Shown: positions 39,420 through 47,474 of the stretch, piece by piece
How the letters are laid out: each line of letters opens with the position of its first letter
Numbering within the stretch: the first letter of the stretch is position 1
Notes under the pieces: generated by a model
The model's input: the letters and a program-made list of their open reading frames with translations, nothing else
Databases searched by the model: none
What the model was told of the DNA's origin: nothing
DNA from: Bradyrhizobium diversitatis
Lineage (GTDB): Bacteria > Pseudomonadota > Alphaproteobacteria > Rhizobiales > Xanthobacteraceae
Assembly: GCF_016031635.1 (NCBI RefSeq)
Contig: NZ_JACEGD010000020.1
Span: 62,001 to 126,000 of the forward strand
Direction of reading: 5' to 3'
Length of the DNA: 64,000 nt
Translations under genes and position numbers: made by a program

Positions 39420-40019
39420 ATGAGCTACGCAATTATCGGCTTCGGCAATATCGGCCGGGCTCTGGCGAAAGCGTTTACCCGCAAAGGCATCGAAGTATCG
39501 GTTGCAACCACGCGCGACCCGGAAAGCTTTGCATCCGCCGCGGCCGCGATCGGACCCACGATCATTCCCAAAAAACTGGAGGAAGCGGTAAAGGCGGACA
39601 TCGTCCTTTTGGCCGTCCGTTTCGAGTCGCATCAGGATGTTGCGAAGGCGCTGCCTAGCTGGCAGGGGAAGACGATCGTCGATGTGACCAATGCCTACGG
39701 CGTGTCCCCTGAGAAACTGGGGGGACAACCCTCCTCCAAGGCCGTCGCGCAGGCCTTCGCTGGCGGTCGACTGGTCAAGGGCTTCAATCATTTGGCCGCT
39801 GCCGTCCTTGATCAAGATCCGGCCGTACATGGTGGCAGAAGAGTCGTGTTCCTGGCGAGCGACGATGACGACGCCGCAGCGGAGATTGGCGCGTTTGCGG
39901 AAGTTCTCGGCTTCGCGCCGATCAAGCTTGGCGGGCTTTCGGAAGGTGGGCTGCTGGTCCAGGCGCGCGGAAATAGCTGGGGCCAGCTGATCTTCAAGGA
40001 CCTGGTCAAGTTCGACTGA
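39420..40019 (+). CDS. NAD(P)-binding oxidoreductase (F420/NADP reductase-like fold)
   Basis: A 199-residue Rossmann protein. The N-terminal MSYAIIGFGNIGRALAKAF binds the dinucleotide, and the IVLLAVRFESHQDV and VDVTNAYG motifs resemble the NADP-dependent F420 reductase and ProC-like superfamily. The true substrate is not evident; it need not use F420, which this lineage is not known to make. It follows the second SDR after 32 bases and closes the LysR-controlled operon. Confidence 0.85.
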   Translation: MSYAIIGFGNIGRALAKAFTRKGIEVSVATTRDPESFASAAAAIGPTIIPKKLEEAVKADIVLLAVRFESHQDVAKALPSWQGKTIVDVTNAYGVSPEKLGGQPSSKAVAQAFAGGRLVKGFNHLAAAVLDQDPAVHGGRRVVFLASDDDDAAAEIGAFAEVLGFAPIKLGGLSEGGLLVQARGNSWGQLIFKDLVKFD

Positions 40020-40270
40020 TGAACACGCGACGTCCCCACCGGCCGGGACATGATGCACGCGAGAAGAACATGCAACCGTGAAGGACTTCTTCGCCGCGAT
40101 CGGTCGCGGTGATAGGGGGACTACCGGACCCTCGCGACCCGTCAGCTCGGCCGATTTATGGGTTCACGGCCTGGAGCGCGAGATCTCTCTATGAGCGTCG
40201 CGGAGTGGATGCCTAACATTCGCGGAGGCATGGCATCGATCGTGAAGTGAGGCTCACAAGGCCGAACAAA
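40020..40270. other. Intergenic region between the oxidoreductase and rpoH
   Basis: No gene seen. A weak hairpin GTCCC-CACCGGCC-GGGAC at about 40031-40048 could end the SDR operon. Confidence 0.4.
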
Positions 40271-40296
40271 AAAAGCCGGCGTTGCCGCCGGCTTTT
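40271..40296. terminator. rpoH intrinsic terminator
   Basis: AAAAGCCGGC-GTTGCC-GCCGGCTTTT, flanked by A and T runs on both sides, 45 bases beyond the rpoH stop. Confidence 0.85.
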
Positions 40297-40340
40297 CGTC
40301 TCGATCGATCCGCCAATCTCTCTCCGCGGCGAAAGCCCGC

Positions 40341-41240
40341 TTAATGCGCGGCTTCCAGCGCGGCCTGTTCCTGCCTTGCGATCGTGCCCTTGACCGCGGA
40401 CTGCACCTTCTCGAAGGCGCGGACCTCGATCTGGCGGACGCGCTCGCGCGACACGCCGAACTCGGCGGCAAGGTCTTCCAGCGTCATCGGCTCATCGGCG
40501 AGGCGGCGCGCCTCGAAGATGCGGCGTTCGCGCGGGTTGAGCACGCCCATGGCGCCGTTCAGCGCGTCACGGCGGTGATCATACTCCTCGTGCTCCGCCA
40601 TCATGGCTTCCTGGTTGGGCGTGTTGTCGACCAGCCAGTCCTGCCATTCGCCGGCTTCGCCGTCGTCGCGGATCGGAGCGTTGAGCGACGCGTCGCCACC
40701 GAGGCGACGGTTCATGTCGATCACGTCCTGATCGGTGACGCCGAGGCGCTTGGCAATCATCTTCACCTGGTCGGGGCGGAGATCGCCTTCGTCCAGCGCG
40801 TTGATCTTGCTCTTCGCCTTGCGCAGGTTGAAGAACAGCTTCTTCTGGTTCGCGGTGGTGCCCATCTTCACGAGCGACCAGGAACGCAGGATGTACTCTT
40901 GAATCGACGCCTTGATCCACCACATGGCGTAGGTGGCGAGACGGAACCCCTTCTCGGGTTCGAAACGCTTCACCGCCTGCATCAGGCCGACATTGCCTTC
41001 CGAGACGACCTCGGAGATCGGCAGGCCGTAGCCGCGATAGCCCATGGCGATCTTGGCCACGAGGCGGAGGTGGCTGGTAACGAGTTGGTGCGCCGCGTCG
41101 CGATCGTCATGCTCGCGCCAACGCTTGGCGAGCATGTATTCCTGCTGGGGTTCCAGCATCGGAAACTTGCGGATCTCGGCGAGGTAGCGAGAAAGGCCGG
41201 ATTCTCCATTGAGGACCGGCAAAGCAGCGGTACGGGCCAT
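40341..41240 (-). CDS. rpoH: RNA polymerase sigma factor RpoH (sigma 32, heat shock)
   Basis: A 299-residue alternative sigma factor for heat-shock genes. Region 2 is SHLRLVAKIAMGYRGYGLP through FRLATYAMWWIKASIQEYIL; the RpoH box QKKLFFNLRKAKSKI (about residues 132-146) is diagnostic; region 4 ends with SRERVRQIEVRAFEKVQ. Alphaproteobacteria often have two or three rpoH copies, so the number of this paralog cannot be set here. About 220 bases upstream separate it from the pseudouridine synthase gene. Confidence 0.97.
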   Translation of the reverse strand: MARTAALPVLNGESGLSRYLAEIRKFPMLEPQQEYMLAKRWREHDDRDAAHQLVTSHLRLVAKIAMGYRGYGLPISEVVSEGNVGLMQAVKRFEPEKGFRLATYAMWWIKASIQEYILRSWSLVKMGTTANQKKLFFNLRKAKSKINALDEGDLRPDQVKMIAKRLGVTDQDVIDMNRRLGGDASLNAPIRDDGEAGEWQDWLVDNTPNQEAMMAEHEEYDHRRDALNGAMGVLNPRERRIFEARRLADEPMTLEDLAAEFGVSRERVRQIEVRAFEKVQSAVKGTIARQEQAALEAAH

Positions 41241-41459
41241 AGTGCGCCCTCCAAAAAGGTTCAGGCCCCCGATAGCGGCGGGCCAGGCAGACGACCGCTG
41301 TGTTAAAGCCGGCCGTAGCTGCGATGTTCCGCGTTGGTCATTTCAACGCACACGCAATATACCCTATCGGGGGTCGAAAAGGGAAGGATTGCTGACGTCA
41401 CGTCCCCGTGTGGCAGCTATAACTTTTTGTAATGTAAAGGCTTTCTGAAGCGGCCTGCG

Positions 41460-42278
41460 TCATAGCGCCGCTTTGAGGGCGCGTTCGAGGAGAAGCAAAT
41501 CCTCCGGCAGAGCCGCCTCCCAGTGGAGTAATTCTCCTGTCCTCGGGTGCTCCAATACCAGCAGGTAAGCATGTAGGGCCTGCCGTCCCAGCGCCGCCAA
41601 AGCAGCCTGCGCCTCAGGGCCGAGCTGGTTGGCCTTGGTCTTGAAATGCGGGCCATAGACGGCATCGCCCATCAGGGGGTGGCCGATATGAGCGAGGTGC
41701 ACGCGGATCTGATGGGTGCGGCCGGTCTCGAGCTCGCAGGCGAGCAGGGCGGCGACGGGCTTGCCGTCGCGCCCGGCAAAGCTGTCCAGGATCTCCCAAT
41801 GCGTCACCGCCTCGCGGCCGCCCTGGCGCACCGCCATCTTCTCGCGCGCATGCGGGTGGCGATCGATCGGCGCGTCCACCGTGCCGCGATGCCGGTTCGG
41901 CACCTCCCAGGCAAAGGCCATGTAGCCGCGGCGCATCGCGCCGGTGCGGCCGTGGTCGGCGAATTGGGCCGATAGCGAGGCATGCGCCAGGTCGTTCTTG
42001 GCGACTACCATCAGCCCCGTCGTGTCCTTGTCGAGCCGGTGCACGATGCCGGGCCGGCGCACCCCGCCGATGCCCGACAGCGAGGCGCCGCAATGGGCGA
42101 TCAGCGCGTTGACCAGGGTGCCGGTCTCGTGCCCGGCCGCGGGGTGCACCACCAGCCCTTTCGGCTTGTTGATGACGATGATGTCGTCGTCCTCGAACAC
42201 GATATCGAGGGCGATCTCCTCCCCCTTGGGCTCGGCGGGCGCGACCTCCAACCTTTGCGCTGACCCAGAGCTTTCCAT
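41460..42278 (-). CDS. RluA-family pseudouridine synthase lacking the S4 domain
   Basis: A 272-residue rRNA pseudouridine synthase. The catalytic Asp is in GIVHRLDKDTTGLMVVAK (near residue 90), and GLVVHPAAGHETGTLVNAL and GRTHQIRVHLAHIGHP are family motifs. Rhizobial RluD-like proteins as I remember them carry an N-terminal S4 RNA-binding domain; here the protein goes from MESSGSAQRLEV directly to APAEPKGEEIALD, as if that domain had been lost in frame. RluA and TruC types lack S4 naturally, so activity may remain. The start ATG overlaps the start of the divergent gene. Confidence 0.88.
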   Translation of the reverse strand: MESSGSAQRLEVAPAEPKGEEIALDIVFEDDDIIVINKPKGLVVHPAAGHETGTLVNALIAHCGASLSGIGGVRRPGIVHRLDKDTTGLMVVAKNDLAHASLSAQFADHGRTGAMRRGYMAFAWEVPNRHRGTVDAPIDRHPHAREKMAVRQGGREAVTHWEILDSFAGRDGKPVAALLACELETGRTHQIRVHLAHIGHPLMGDAVYGPHFKTKANQLGPEAQAALAALGRQALHAYLLVLEHPRTGELLHWEAALPEDLLLLERALKAAL

Positions 42279-42621
42279 GACGACGTCTGATACCGCTGTT
42301 CCCGAACCGACCCCCGAGCAGGCCGCGCTGTTCGCGCGGGTGCGGCGGATGATGCTGATCGCGGGGTTGACCACGGCGCTGGCGATCTGCGCCGTGCTGA
42401 TCGCGGTGGGCTACCGCCTTTTCAAGTCGGAGGGAAGGGCGCCCGAACCGGTAGGCGACGTCATCGCCACCCTGCCGAAGGGCGCCAGGATCGTCTCGAC
42501 CGGCGTCGCCGGGGACCGGCTCGTGGTCACGCTGGACGTCGGCGGCATCACCGAGATCCGCACCTTCGACGCCCACACCCTGAAGCCCGCCGGAAAGCTG
42601 AAATTCGCCAATGAGCCGTAA
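42277..42621 (+). CDS. DUF6476-like single-span membrane protein
   Basis: A 114-residue protein with one hydrophobic span (MMLIAGLTTALAICAVLIAVGY, about residues 25-46), a short cytoplasmic N-terminus and a C-terminal domain of about 60 residues containing VGDVIATLPKGARIVSTGVAG. It matches my memory of an uncharacterised family in Rhizobiales next to the pseudouridine synthase. Its ATG shares two bases with the ATG of that divergent gene. Confidence 0.82.
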   Translation: MTTSDTAVPEPTPEQAALFARVRRMMLIAGLTTALAICAVLIAVGYRLFKSEGRAPEPVGDVIATLPKGARIVSTGVAGDRLVVTLDVGGITEIRTFDAHTLKPAGKLKFANEP

Positions 42622-42678
42622 AAGGCCCGTCGGGGTCCTTGCGGCGGACAAATTTCGAGGTTATTGGCTAGCCCTCAC

Positions 42679-42753
42679 GCTCCCTTCGTCTAGCGGTTAG
42701 GACGCGGCCCTCTCAAGGCTGAAACAGGGGTTCGATTCCCCTAGGGAGCGCCA
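42679..42753 (+). tRNA. tRNA-Glu (anticodon CTC)
   Basis: A 75-base cloverleaf: acceptor GCTCCCT with AGGGAGC, D arm with GGTTAGGAC, anticodon stem CGGCC/GGCTG with loop CTCTCAA (CTC at 34-36), T arm GGGGTTCGATTCCCC, discriminator G and encoded CCA. The sequence pattern (TCGTCTAG) is typical of tRNA-Glu. Confidence 0.95.
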
Positions 42754-42970
42754 GATTTCAATGAAATAGGTGGGTAGGGACGACGCGTGTCCAGTGGTGT
42801 CTCGTTGACAGCGAGGACAATTGCCGCTCACCTGGCCCTTTGTGGCAGTCGAATCCTTGAGCTTCTGGCGTGCGGATTGCCTGCGGGAAGGGTTGAGTTC
42901 ACGAACCCCTCCGCAACGAGCTGCGCTGCTTGACGGAAGCCGTACATGCGCCAAAGCATCCTGACTCATT

Positions 42971-43026
42971 GGTCAAGTACCTTGGGTCAAGTACCCTGGG
43001 TCAAGTACCTTGGGTCAAGTACCTTG
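42971..43026 (+). repeat. 14-bp tandem repeat, four copies
   Basis: GGTCAAGTACCTTG occurs four times head to tail; the second copy has C for T at one position. There are no spacers, so it is not a CRISPR array. Confidence 0.9.
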
Positions 43027-43066
43027 GACGCGTCCATGTTGTCCGCGTTGGTTCGCAGGTGATCCC

Positions 43067-43143
43067 CGTTCTGAGGGTTAAGCCGAGAATGCACAGGAAT
43101 CATAGTCCTGGGGTCGGGGGTCCGAGTCCCTCTCCCGCTACCA
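43067..43143 (+). pseudogene. Decayed tRNA with CAT anticodon (Met or Ile2 type)
   Basis: The 3' two-thirds are canonical: anticodon arm CAGGA-ATCATAG-TCCTG at 43094-43110, variable GGGTC, T arm GGGGG-TCCGAGT-CCCTC, acceptor strand TCCCGCT, discriminator A and CCA. The 5' acceptor (expected AGCGGGA) and the D arm cannot be found; only CTGAGGGTTAAGC resembles a D loop. It may be a decayed tRNA or the 3' remnant left at an integration site. Confidence 0.6.
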
Positions 43144-43191
43144 AAGCTACGATCCGTCCTACCTCGTAGCCAGGACCTCGTGCTGCCTGCC

Positions 43192-43386
43192 TCATTTGTC
43201 TTCTGGCTCGATACTGCACAGCAGGCAAATCGAACGGTCTTCTTCCACTTCCGCCGCGGCGACGACCTCGTTACCTTTGGAATCGAGCGCGACGAGCTGT
43301 TGAAATTCCAGGGCAGGGGAGCGAGCCGGATCACGCATGCGCTTGGCGAGCAGCGGGCACTCCGAGTCAGGCAGTACGGAGTGCAC
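43192..43386 (-). CDS. Possible small protein of 64 residues
   Basis: A GTG-started frame encoding a protein that looks compositionally plausible: an N-terminal ECPLLAKRM, then PALEFQQLVALDSKGNEVV and ending in a Cys-containing EDRSICLLCSIEPEDK. No family is recognised, the ribosome-binding site is weak and other frames overlap. It may be a short conserved protein or chance. Confidence 0.35.
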   Translation of the reverse strand: MHSVLPDSECPLLAKRMRDPARSPALEFQQLVALDSKGNEVVAAAEVEEDRSICLLCSIEPEDK

Positions 43387-43485
43387 AAGACCAAGGGGGA
43401 GCGTTCAGATCGGTCCGGATAGGCAGATTGAATTGACGCCGGGCGACGCCTCCTCGGTCAGATTCGGCGCAAGCTTCGTGGTTCC

Positions 43486-44856
43486 GTGATTGAGGACCTG
43501 CAACGCCGCAAGCGAGGGAACGTGAGAAACTGGATCGAACATGCTGTCTGGTGGCACGTGTACCCGCTCGGCTTCGTCGGGGCGGAGCGGGACGCTCGTG
43601 CATGCGATGGCGTCGTCCGCCGCTTTGGCCAGCTCACCGCATGGCTCGATTATGCCGCGAATCTTGGCGTCTCGGGCATCTTGCTGGGGCCTGTCTTTGC
43701 CTCGTCCACTCATGGATACGATACGATCGATCGTTTTCAAATTGACCCGCGGTTGGGGGATGATGGCGACTTCGACGCATTCATCGACGCGGCTCACCGC
43801 CGCGGCCTGCGGATCGTTCTTGATGGTGTATTCAATCATGTCGGTCGCGAATGCCCGATCTTTCGGCGTGCGCTTGCAGGCGGTCCGGCTTGCAGGGAAG
43901 CCTCATGGTTTCATTTGCGCTGGCCGCCGGAAGGCTCCTCGGAGGAGGAGCCCGACTATGCGACGTTCGAAGGGCATCGCCAGCTGGTTGCCCTGAACCA
44001 TCGGGAGCCCGCCGTCGCCGAGTATGTGGCGCGCGTGATGACGCATTGGCTCGACCGTGGCGTCGATGGATGGCGGCTCGATGCCGCCTATTCGGTCCCA
44101 AGACAGTTCTGGAGCGCTGTCCTGCCCGCGGTTCGTGCCCGTCATCCGCAGGCCTACATTTTCGGCGAGTTGATTCATGGCGACTACAGCGGCTTTGTGC
44201 GCGAAACGGGCGTCGATGCCGTCACCCAGTACGAATTGTGGAAGGCGATCTGGAGTTCATTGAACGATCGCAACATGTTCGAGCTCGCCTGGGCCCTCAA
44301 GCGCCACAACGAGATGATCAATGCGTTCGTGCCGCAGACATTCATCGGCAATCATGACGTCACGCGCATCGCAAGCCAGTTGCGCGATGAGCGACACCTC
44401 GCCCATGCGCTTGTCATTCTCATGACTTGCGGTGGAACGCCCTCGATCTACGCGGGAGACGAGCAGGCATTCCGCGGGATCAAGGAGCACCGCGTTGGCG
44501 GAGACGATGCTATTCGTCCGGTATTTCCGGCAACGCCGGGCGATCTCGCGCCGTTCGGCTGGCCAACCTATCGCCTGCACCAGGAACTGATCGGGCTGCG
44601 GCGGAGATATCCCTGGCTTCACCGGGCACGTGGCCGTGTGATCGAACTGCGCAACACCGATCTTCTGCTTGAGGCATTTCACGAGGAAAATCGGCTGTTG
44701 GTCGCCTTGAATGTGGCTGATGCGCCGGTGGTGTACGTTATCACCACAAGTGTCGTCAGGCTTGCTGGCAACCTCACAACGCAGCGGAAACCCATAACGA
44801 CCGAGATTGCATTGCCGCCGCATGGTTGGGGAATTCTGGCTTCAGATGCCTCGTGA
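43486..44856 (+). CDS. Alpha-amylase family glycoside hydrolase (GH13)
   Basis: A 456-residue cytosolic GH13 enzyme. The four conserved regions are present: VLDGVFNHVGREC, GWRLDAAYSVP with the Asp nucleophile, YIFGELIHGDY with the Glu acid, and FIGNHDVTRIA with the third Asp. The barrel begins at YPLGFVGAERDARACDG, as in cyclomaltodextrinase and sucrose-related subfamilies; exact specificity is open. The GTG at 43486 is used; the GTG at 43522 is an alternative near a GAGGGA. No partner sugar genes are adjacent. Confidence 0.9.
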   Translation: MIEDLQRRKRGNVRNWIEHAVWWHVYPLGFVGAERDARACDGVVRRFGQLTAWLDYAANLGVSGILLGPVFASSTHGYDTIDRFQIDPRLGDDGDFDAFIDAAHRRGLRIVLDGVFNHVGRECPIFRRALAGGPACREASWFHLRWPPEGSSEEEPDYATFEGHRQLVALNHREPAVAEYVARVMTHWLDRGVDGWRLDAAYSVPRQFWSAVLPAVRARHPQAYIFGELIHGDYSGFVRETGVDAVTQYELWKAIWSSLNDRNMFELAWALKRHNEMINAFVPQTFIGNHDVTRIASQLRDERHLAHALVILMTCGGTPSIYAGDEQAFRGIKEHRVGGDDAIRPVFPATPGDLAPFGWPTYRLHQELIGLRRRYPWLHRARGRVIELRNTDLLLEAFHEENRLLVALNVADAPVVYVITTSVVRLAGNLTTQRKPITTEIALPPHGWGILASDAS

Positions 44857-45053
44857 TTGCATCGTCGATCCTCTGCGCTATTTTCTTGTTCAACCAGGCC
44901 AGAAAGCGCAGATCTCTTGTCGAGACGTTGGCGGATCTTCGAACCCCTTTCTAAGCAGCATTGCTCCTTTCAGAATGAAGCGGTCATTATGCCGGGTTTG
45001 ACTCAGGCGATAGAGAAGTCGCTCGAGAACATAATTGTTGAGTAGTAGGTCGA

Positions 45054-45305
45054 ATGGCTGTCGACTCTGCTTCGAGAGACCGCGGAGGCCTGGCAGATCA
45101 GATTTATCAGTCGGTCCAGTGATGGATTGGAACGAGAGTTCAAATTTTTCAGCCAGTTAGAAGTTTGGCGTGTGCGCGACGTGTGCACCGGGAGCTCAAG
45201 AAAGATCTCATCACAACTAATGTGAGCAGACCCTGTGAGCACAATCACCTTTTCCGAGGGCTGGAGAGATAGGTGAGTGCTGACATCAGTGTCACTTGCG
45301 GGAGG
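45054..45305 (+). pseudogene. Possible decayed GntR/MocR-type regulator N-terminus
   Basis: In shifted frames the region reads like a GntR winged helix: GGLADQIYQSVQ, then after a stop and frame change TGSSRKISSQLM, then NVSR and FRGLERxVSADISV. Intact relatives have the order QIY-(10-15)-LPSSRxLAxQLxVSRxTV. Three frame interruptions in 80 codons suggest a decayed gene. The match is by eye and could be chance. Confidence 0.35.
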
Positions 45306-45847
45306 TAGAAGGCGTCATGCCTTCACCTCGCATTCGCGTAGGTCTGCTAGTCCAACGAAGAAACGCATCTGTTGCGGTGTGGGTTGGTAGCGCTTCCGTG
45401 ACACGCCTCGACGTCGCCCAAGCCCGGACAGAGCTAGCGGCCCGCCTTGCAGAAGGTTTCGACGATACGCTACATGCTCGCAGCCTGCCGCCCGTGAAAT
45501 GTCTGCGAGGTAGGTAGCGAGTGGCAGCACTGACCGCACAGACGCGACGAATCCGAACGTAAGCGGCCATCGTCAGCTCTCGGACGACGAGGGGACTCCT
45601 CGCGCCTCCTTCATTGAACATTCAGTAAAGCAGTTTGCTAAACACGCGGCTATGGCCGGCCTTCCTGCTCTCCTGTTGTTCGGAGGGGCTGGATTCTCCT
45701 GGCCGGGCGACATCGGCGGTCGCATTCGGCAAGATTCTCCGACGTTTTCGCTGCGACTGCGAACATTCCGCTTGCGCGCGAACGCCGTAAGTCTTTTGCC
45801 AGACTCGTGACAAGCGGGGCTTGACGATCTCCAAAATTTAGTAATAC
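45306..45847. other. Intergenic region upstream of the ABC-DHA operon
   Basis: Several overlapping short frames on both strands exist, none with family features. Repeated TTTAGT/GCTAAAC-like words occur toward the right end, next to the operator candidate. Confidence 0.4.
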
Positions 45848-45871
45848 GTTTAGTGCTACAAAAAACTAAAC
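45848..45871 (+). promoter_or_regulatory. Candidate operator/promoter of the ABC-DHA operon
   Basis: Inverted repeat GTTTAGT-GCTACAAAAA-ACTAAAC, preceded by another TTTAGT and by TTGACG about 25 bases upstream. It lies 174 bases before the binding-protein start codon in a locally AT-rich stretch. Confidence 0.5.
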
Positions 45872-46044
45872 ATCACGCATCGGGCCGATGTGTGGGAGGA
45901 GCCCAAGTCATTCCGGAGCCGTCTCCGGAAGCGGTCCGTCTCGTCCTTCACTCATCGCTCCTCAAACTCGGTTTCAGGGTCTTGGCGTCGTCCCGGCAGG
46001 GAGCGCCGAGCGGGTTAGCTGCTTCAACGAGAGAGGAAACGGAT

Positions 46045-47403
46045 ATGCGGACATTCAATTGGTTTAGAAGCTCGGCGGCAACCACTGTCCTCGGCGCGGC
46101 GCTGCTGGGGATATTTGGCGGAGGCGAAGCCGCAGCTCAGGGCAGGCAGCTCACGCTGTGTTGGGCGGCATGGGATCCGGCCAACGCGCTGGTCGAGCTC
46201 GGCAAGGACTTCACCAAGCGATCCGGCATCGAGATGAAATACGAGTTCGTTCCATGGACGAGCTATGCCGATCGCTTCCTCAATGAGCTCAACTCCCACG
46301 GCAAGCTCTGCGACCTGATCATCGGCGATAGCCAGTGGATCGGCGGAGCCGCCGAGAACAAGTGGTACGTCAAGCTCAACGATTTCTTCGACAAGGAAAA
46401 GATATCGATGGACGACTTCGTCCCGGCGACGGTCGTCGGCTATTCGCAGTGGCCGAAGAACTCGCCGAACTATTGGGCGCTACCGGCCATGGCCGATGCG
46501 GTGGGCTGGACTTATCGCAAGGACTGGTTCTCGCGGCCCGAAATTCAATCCGCGTTCAAGGTCAAGTACGGCCGCGACCTAGCGCCACCGAAGACCTATG
46601 ACGAACTGAAGCAGATCGCCGAGTTCTTCCAGGGCCGCGAGATCGATGGCAAGAAGGTCTATGGCGCCTACATCTTCACCGAGCGCGGCTCCGAAGGCAT
46701 CACCATGGGCGTGACCAACGTGCTCTACAATTACGGCTTCGGCTACGACAATCCCAAGAAGCCGTACCAGATGCAGGGCGTCGTCAATTCGGCCGACGCG
46801 GCCAAGGGGCTCGAGTTCTATAAGGAGCTCTACAAGTGCTGCACGGCGCCGGGCATGACTAACGCCTACATGCAGGAGGGGCTCGACGCCTTCAAGTCCG
46901 GCCAGGTGGCGATGCAGATGAACTGGTTCGCCTTCTTCCCCGGCCTCTACAAGGATCCGAATGTCGGCGGCGACAAGATCGGCTTCTTCGTCAATCCGGC
47001 CGGCGCGAACGGACACTTCACCCAGCTCGGCGGACAGGGCCTCTCGGTCGTCGCGACGTCCGACCGCAAGGACGACGCACTCGCCTACATCAAATGGTTC
47101 GCGCAGCCCGCCGTGCAGCAGAAATGGTGGCAGCTCGGCGGCTACTCGGCCCTCAAGGCGGTGGTCGACGCGCCCGACTTCCCGAAGAGCGCGGCGTTCG
47201 CACCGCAATTCCTGGAGTCGATGGGCATCGTCAAGGACTTCTGGGCCGAGCCATCCTACGCGCAACTGCTGCTCGACATGCAGAAGCGGGTGCATGACTA
47301 CGTCGTTGCCGACAAGGGCACGGCGCAGCAGGCGCTCGATCTCCTGGTCAAGGACTGGGCCAAGGTCTTCAAGGAACAGGGCAAGCAGGTCGCGTCGCAA
47401 TAG
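46045..47403 (+). CDS. ABC transporter substrate-binding protein (CUT1 type)
   Basis: A 452-residue periplasmic binding protein (family 1) with a signal peptide (SSAATTVLGAALLGIFGGG, cut near AAAQ). It has the mature start RQLTLCWAAWDPANALVEL, and the two-lobe fold of sugar/polyol binders. GAGAGGAAAC about six bases upstream of the ATG at 46045 fixes the start; the longer frame from 45853 would destroy the signal peptide. It heads the operon with two permeases, a small protein, two ATPases and the DHA kinase genes. The ligand is probably a polyol or three-carbon compound, by context only. Confidence 0.93.
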   Translation: MRTFNWFRSSAATTVLGAALLGIFGGGEAAAQGRQLTLCWAAWDPANALVELGKDFTKRSGIEMKYEFVPWTSYADRFLNELNSHGKLCDLIIGDSQWIGGAAENKWYVKLNDFFDKEKISMDDFVPATVVGYSQWPKNSPNYWALPAMADAVGWTYRKDWFSRPEIQSAFKVKYGRDLAPPKTYDELKQIAEFFQGREIDGKKVYGAYIFTERGSEGITMGVTNVLYNYGFGYDNPKKPYQMQGVVNSADAAKGLEFYKELYKCCTAPGMTNAYMQEGLDAFKSGQVAMQMNWFAFFPGLYKDPNVGGDKIGFFVNPAGANGHFTQLGGQGLSVVATSDRKDDALAYIKWFAQPAVQQKWWQLGGYSALKAVVDAPDFPKSAAFAPQFLESMGIVKDFWAEPSYAQLLLDMQKRVHDYVVADKGTAQQALDLLVKDWAKVFKEQGKQVASQ

Positions 47404-47474
47404 ACTCGGGTTCTCGCATCAACTGAACTGGTTTCCCCGGGGAAGCGCCTCGGGGAAGCCGAACCAGCCAACCG

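Noticed and set aside
42971..43026. Short repeats considered as a CRISPR array
   Set aside because: Units are only 14 bases and directly adjacent, with no spacers and no cas genes in the window.
42987..43394. Minus-strand frame with the GTRTPDPRTMIPV sequence
   Set aside because: This peptide is the known false translation of the antisense strand of a tRNA; it marks the decayed tRNA(CAT), not a protein.
45292..45621. Overlapping 70-109 residue frames on both strands
   Set aside because: They are Arg/Ser-rich, overlap each other, lack ribosome-binding sites and family features.
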